Positions 5,343 through 6,638 of a DNA stretch of 6,638 nt are shown in pieces. The notes beneath the pieces were generated by a model. That model did no database searches, was not told the DNA's origin, and worked only from the letters and a program-made list of their open reading frames with translations. Location: positions 1-6,638 of the forward strand of contig CAMPKM010000170.1 in the NCBI GenBank assembly GCA_946887155.1. The letters are read 5' to 3'. A program made the translations under genes and the position numbers. The stretch is from an uncultured Gemmatimonadota bacterium (lineage in GTDB: Bacteria > Gemmatimonadota > Gemmatimonadetes > Gemmatimonadales > Gemmatimonadaceae). Within the stretch, counting starts at the first letter, position 1. Every line of letters begins with the position of its first letter.

Positions 5343-5971
5343 GGTGACGACTCCCTGAGCGTGCCGAGCTTGTCGCGCAGCTTCACCATGGCGAGCCTGA
5401 CTCGCGTCTTGATCGTGCCCAGCGGCTGGCCTGTCTGTTCAGCTATTTCGGATTGACTCAATCCCCTGAAATACGCCAGCTCGACCGCCTGTCGTTGCTC
5501 CGCGGGCAGTTCACCCAGCGCCTCACGAACGATACGACCGGTTTCATTCATGACCATCGCAGCCATTGGATCGCCGTGGGGATCCTCGGCTGGCGGGACA
5601 TCATCGAGGCCAACGTCTTCGGGCCGGCGCCGGCGTGCGCGTAATCGATCCAGCGCGCGGCTCCGGCAGATCGTCAGGAGCCACGTCCCGACAGCGCCGC
5701 GGCCGGCGTCGAATCGCGCCGCACCACGCCAGGCCTGCCAGAACGTCTCTTCCACAATGTCCTCCGCGTCACGCTTGTCTCGCAGCAGGTGCGCTGCAAG
5801 TGAGTGAACACGATCCGACCAACGATCGTATAGGATCGCCAGCGCACTCTCGTCACCCGCGCGCATGCGGTCGACGAGCGCGTCATCGCCTGGTTCACGC
5901 GGCGCTTCGCCCGGCACTTCCTTCTGGTCGCGCGCGGACTCGGCCGCCCGAGCGTGCCCGTACAACTGCAT
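5339..5971 (-). CDS. ECF RNA polymerase sigma factor (SigK-like)
   Basis: A 210-residue ECF sigma-70 factor. Region 2 spans about 31-111, with DAEDIVEETFWQAW (68-81) and GTWLLTICRSRALDRLR; region 4 spans about 155-202, with LPAEQRQAVELAYFRGLS and the helix-turn-helix SQSEIAEQTGQPLGTIKTRV. Its pairing with an RskA-type partner places it near the SigK/SigL group. The first 28 residues are a polar tail not usual for the family. The ATG used has no Shine-Dalgarno and is overlapped as TAATG by the stop of a 9-codon mini-ORF, so the true start is uncertain. The likely targets are its own operon and the DUF4331 genes downstream, as usual for such pairs, although I could not find a shared promoter motif in the two gaps. 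Confidence 0.92.
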   Translation of the reverse strand: MQLYGHARAAESARDQKEVPGEAPREPGDDALVDRMRAGDESALAILYDRWSDRVHSLAAHLLRDKRDAEDIVEETFWQAWRGAARFDAGRGAVGTWLLTICRSRALDRLRARRRRPEDVGLDDVPPAEDPHGDPMAAMVMNETGRIVREALGELPAEQRQAVELAYFRGLSQSEIAEQTGQPLGTIKTRVRLAMVKLRDKLGTLRESSP

Positions 5972-6000
5972 TACGCTGTCCGGGCGACGAATGGATCCAT
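5971..6000 (-). other. Nine-codon mini-ORF overlapping the sigma gene start (TAATG)
   Basis: An ATG at 6000 opens a 9-residue reading frame (MDPFVARTA) whose TAA stop shares bases with the sigma-gene ATG. A TAGATT box, four of six matches to TATAAT, ends 7 bases before it, so a leaderless transcript could begin there. Re-initiation at TAATG would explain the lack of a Shine-Dalgarno for the sigma gene. It is short enough to arise by chance. Confidence 0.2.
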
Positions 6001-6191
6001 GGCGGAGAATCTAACCCGGCCTTGACCTGCCAGTGCGACCGATCGATGCGTTACTGGGATCCACTGCTGCGCGCGGTCGCCGGATCACACGCATCGACAT
6101 CGCTCGCGTCCCGCTGCCCGAGCTTTCATGTTCGCCTCCGACCCCCGGCACTCCGCGAACGCTGAGGTCGGGATCGAGGGAGGTTCCAACC
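5972..6191. promoter_or_regulatory. Intergenic region upstream of the sigma operon, with palindromes
   Basis: This 220-bp gap has no convincing gene. It holds a perfect 10-bp palindrome, ATGGATCCAT (5991-6000), and a perfect 9-bp inverted repeat, TCGATGCGT (6043-6051) with ACGCATCGA (6089-6097), around a 37-base loop. It should contain the promoter of the sigma/anti-sigma pair and the 3' end of the TSUP transcript. A weaker repeat, CCGACC (6138-6143) with GGTCGG (6166-6171), is the only terminator-like structure after the TSUP gene and lacks a T-tract. Confidence 0.45.
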
Positions 6192-6638
6192 CTAACGCGC
6201 CATCGCGGCCGCTCGCTCCTTGCGGGCCGACAGCAGCATGGTGGTCGCCGTGTAGACGACGACGATGATGACGAGCCAGCGGACCCACGTCAGCGGCAGG
6301 GACTTGACGATGTACGCCGCCAGCAGCACGGCCGGAATACTGCCGATCATCAGTCCCAGGGAAGCGCCCACATGAAAGGCGCGCTTCTGGATGAACCGGG
6401 CACTGCTGATGGGCATGAGGAACGCGCAGGAACCCATCATGATCGGGAAGCCCGAGGTGGGATTCATGCCCAGCATGCTGACGAGGATGAGGCACGGCGC
6501 ATAGAGGCCGATGCCGAGTGTCATCAGGGCGCCTAACGCAAAATTGACCGCGACCGCGATGACCAGCGTGATCCCGCTGACCCCGAGCAGCTCCCCGCCG
6601 GCCGGCAACAGCCCGGTCTGCGACAGGAACATCAGGGA
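6192..6638 (-). CDS. Sulfite exporter TauE/SafE (TSUP) family permease, C-terminal fragment
   Basis: The visible 148 residues are the C-terminal half of a multi-pass inner-membrane permease; the frame stays open to the right edge, so the ATG at 6632 is internal. Membrane segments are at about visible residues 21-47, 50-60, 64-78, 88-111 and 117-137. The stretch GIGLYAPCLILVSMLGM followed by FPIMMGSCAFLMP is typical of the TSUP family, whose members move sulfite, sulfonates or related small anions and are usually 250-300 residues long. The TAG stop overlaps a CGTTAGG heptamer. It shares the strand of the sigma operon but is 220 bp away and probably a separate unit. Substrate cannot be told from sequence. 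Confidence 0.88.
   Translation of the reverse strand, partial: SLMFLSQTGLLPAGGELLGVSGITLVIAVAVNFALGALMTLGIGLYAPCLILVSMLGMNPTSGFPIMMGSCAFLMPISSARFIQKRAFHVGASLGLMIGSIPAVLLAAYIVKSLPLTWVRWLVIIVVVYTATTMLLSARKERAAAMAR

Noticed and set aside
4729..5358. Plus-strand open frame (209 residues) opposite the anti-sigma gene
   Set aside because: Serine/arginine-rich shadow with no domain; the minus-strand gene has intact zinc-finger, membrane and RskA features.
6138..6171. CCGACC/GGTCGG inverted repeat as terminator of the TSUP gene
   Set aside because: Only 6 bp, a 22-base loop and no T-tract; too weak to list as a terminator.
5566..6536. Plus-strand open frames across the sigma gene, the intergenic gap and the TSUP gene
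   Set aside because: No recognisable motifs, low-complexity Arg/Pro/Asp content, and clear minus-strand genes on both sides.
1..6638. tRNA, rRNA, CRISPR, insertion sequence or phage elements
   Set aside because: No cloverleaf-like segment, regularly spaced repeats, transposase motifs or terminal inverted repeats were seen; composition is uniform throughout.

Overview
The window is GC-rich, densely coding bacterial DNA, carrying eight genes on the minus strand and one on the plus strand. An ADOP-type FtsX/MacB permease (a family expanded in Acidobacteriota and Gemmatimonadota), a Bacteroidota-like lipoprotein export motif and the high GC together suggest Gemmatimonadota, with Acidobacteriota as the alternative. 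This placement is inference; the window has no rRNA or marker gene.

Layout, left to right. (1) The C-terminal end of a MacB/FtsX-like ABC permease (+) runs in from the left edge and ends at 641. A candidate plus-strand terminator hairpin follows, inside the 3' end of the convergent gene. (2) From 5971 down to 647, seven minus-strand genes follow one another: ECF sigma factor, RskA-type zinc-finger anti-sigma factor (ATGA overlap), the N-terminal half of a DUF4331 protein, its C-terminal half as a separate lipoprotein, a membrane-anchored TPR protein, a HupE/UreJ-type membrane protein (6-bp gap) and a DUF6702 exported protein (GTGA overlap). (3) A 220-bp intergenic stretch with inverted repeats lies upstream of the sigma gene. 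(4) The C-terminal half of a TauE/SafE (TSUP) permease runs off the right edge.

The seven-gene block looks like one envelope system under an extracytoplasmic sigma/anti-sigma switch. Two exported DUF4331 halves, one a probable surface lipoprotein, are made with a periplasm-facing TPR protein, a HupE/UreJ membrane protein and a small exported DUF6702 protein. HupE/UreJ relatives are linked to nickel or cobalt uptake, and the predicted mature N-termini of two exported proteins carry early histidines. An envelope metal-handling role is therefore a reasonable but unproven hypothesis.

Regulatory signals: a perfect 8-bp hairpin that would mask the Shine-Dalgarno of the first DUF4331 gene, a G-quadruplex motif overlapping it, short repeats just upstream, a 9-bp inverted repeat and a 10-bp palindrome upstream of the sigma gene, and a possible leaderless promoter at the TPR gene. 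The heptamer CGTTAGG occurs eight times on the two strands together, far above a rough expectation. No tRNA, rRNA, CRISPR or mobile element was seen.
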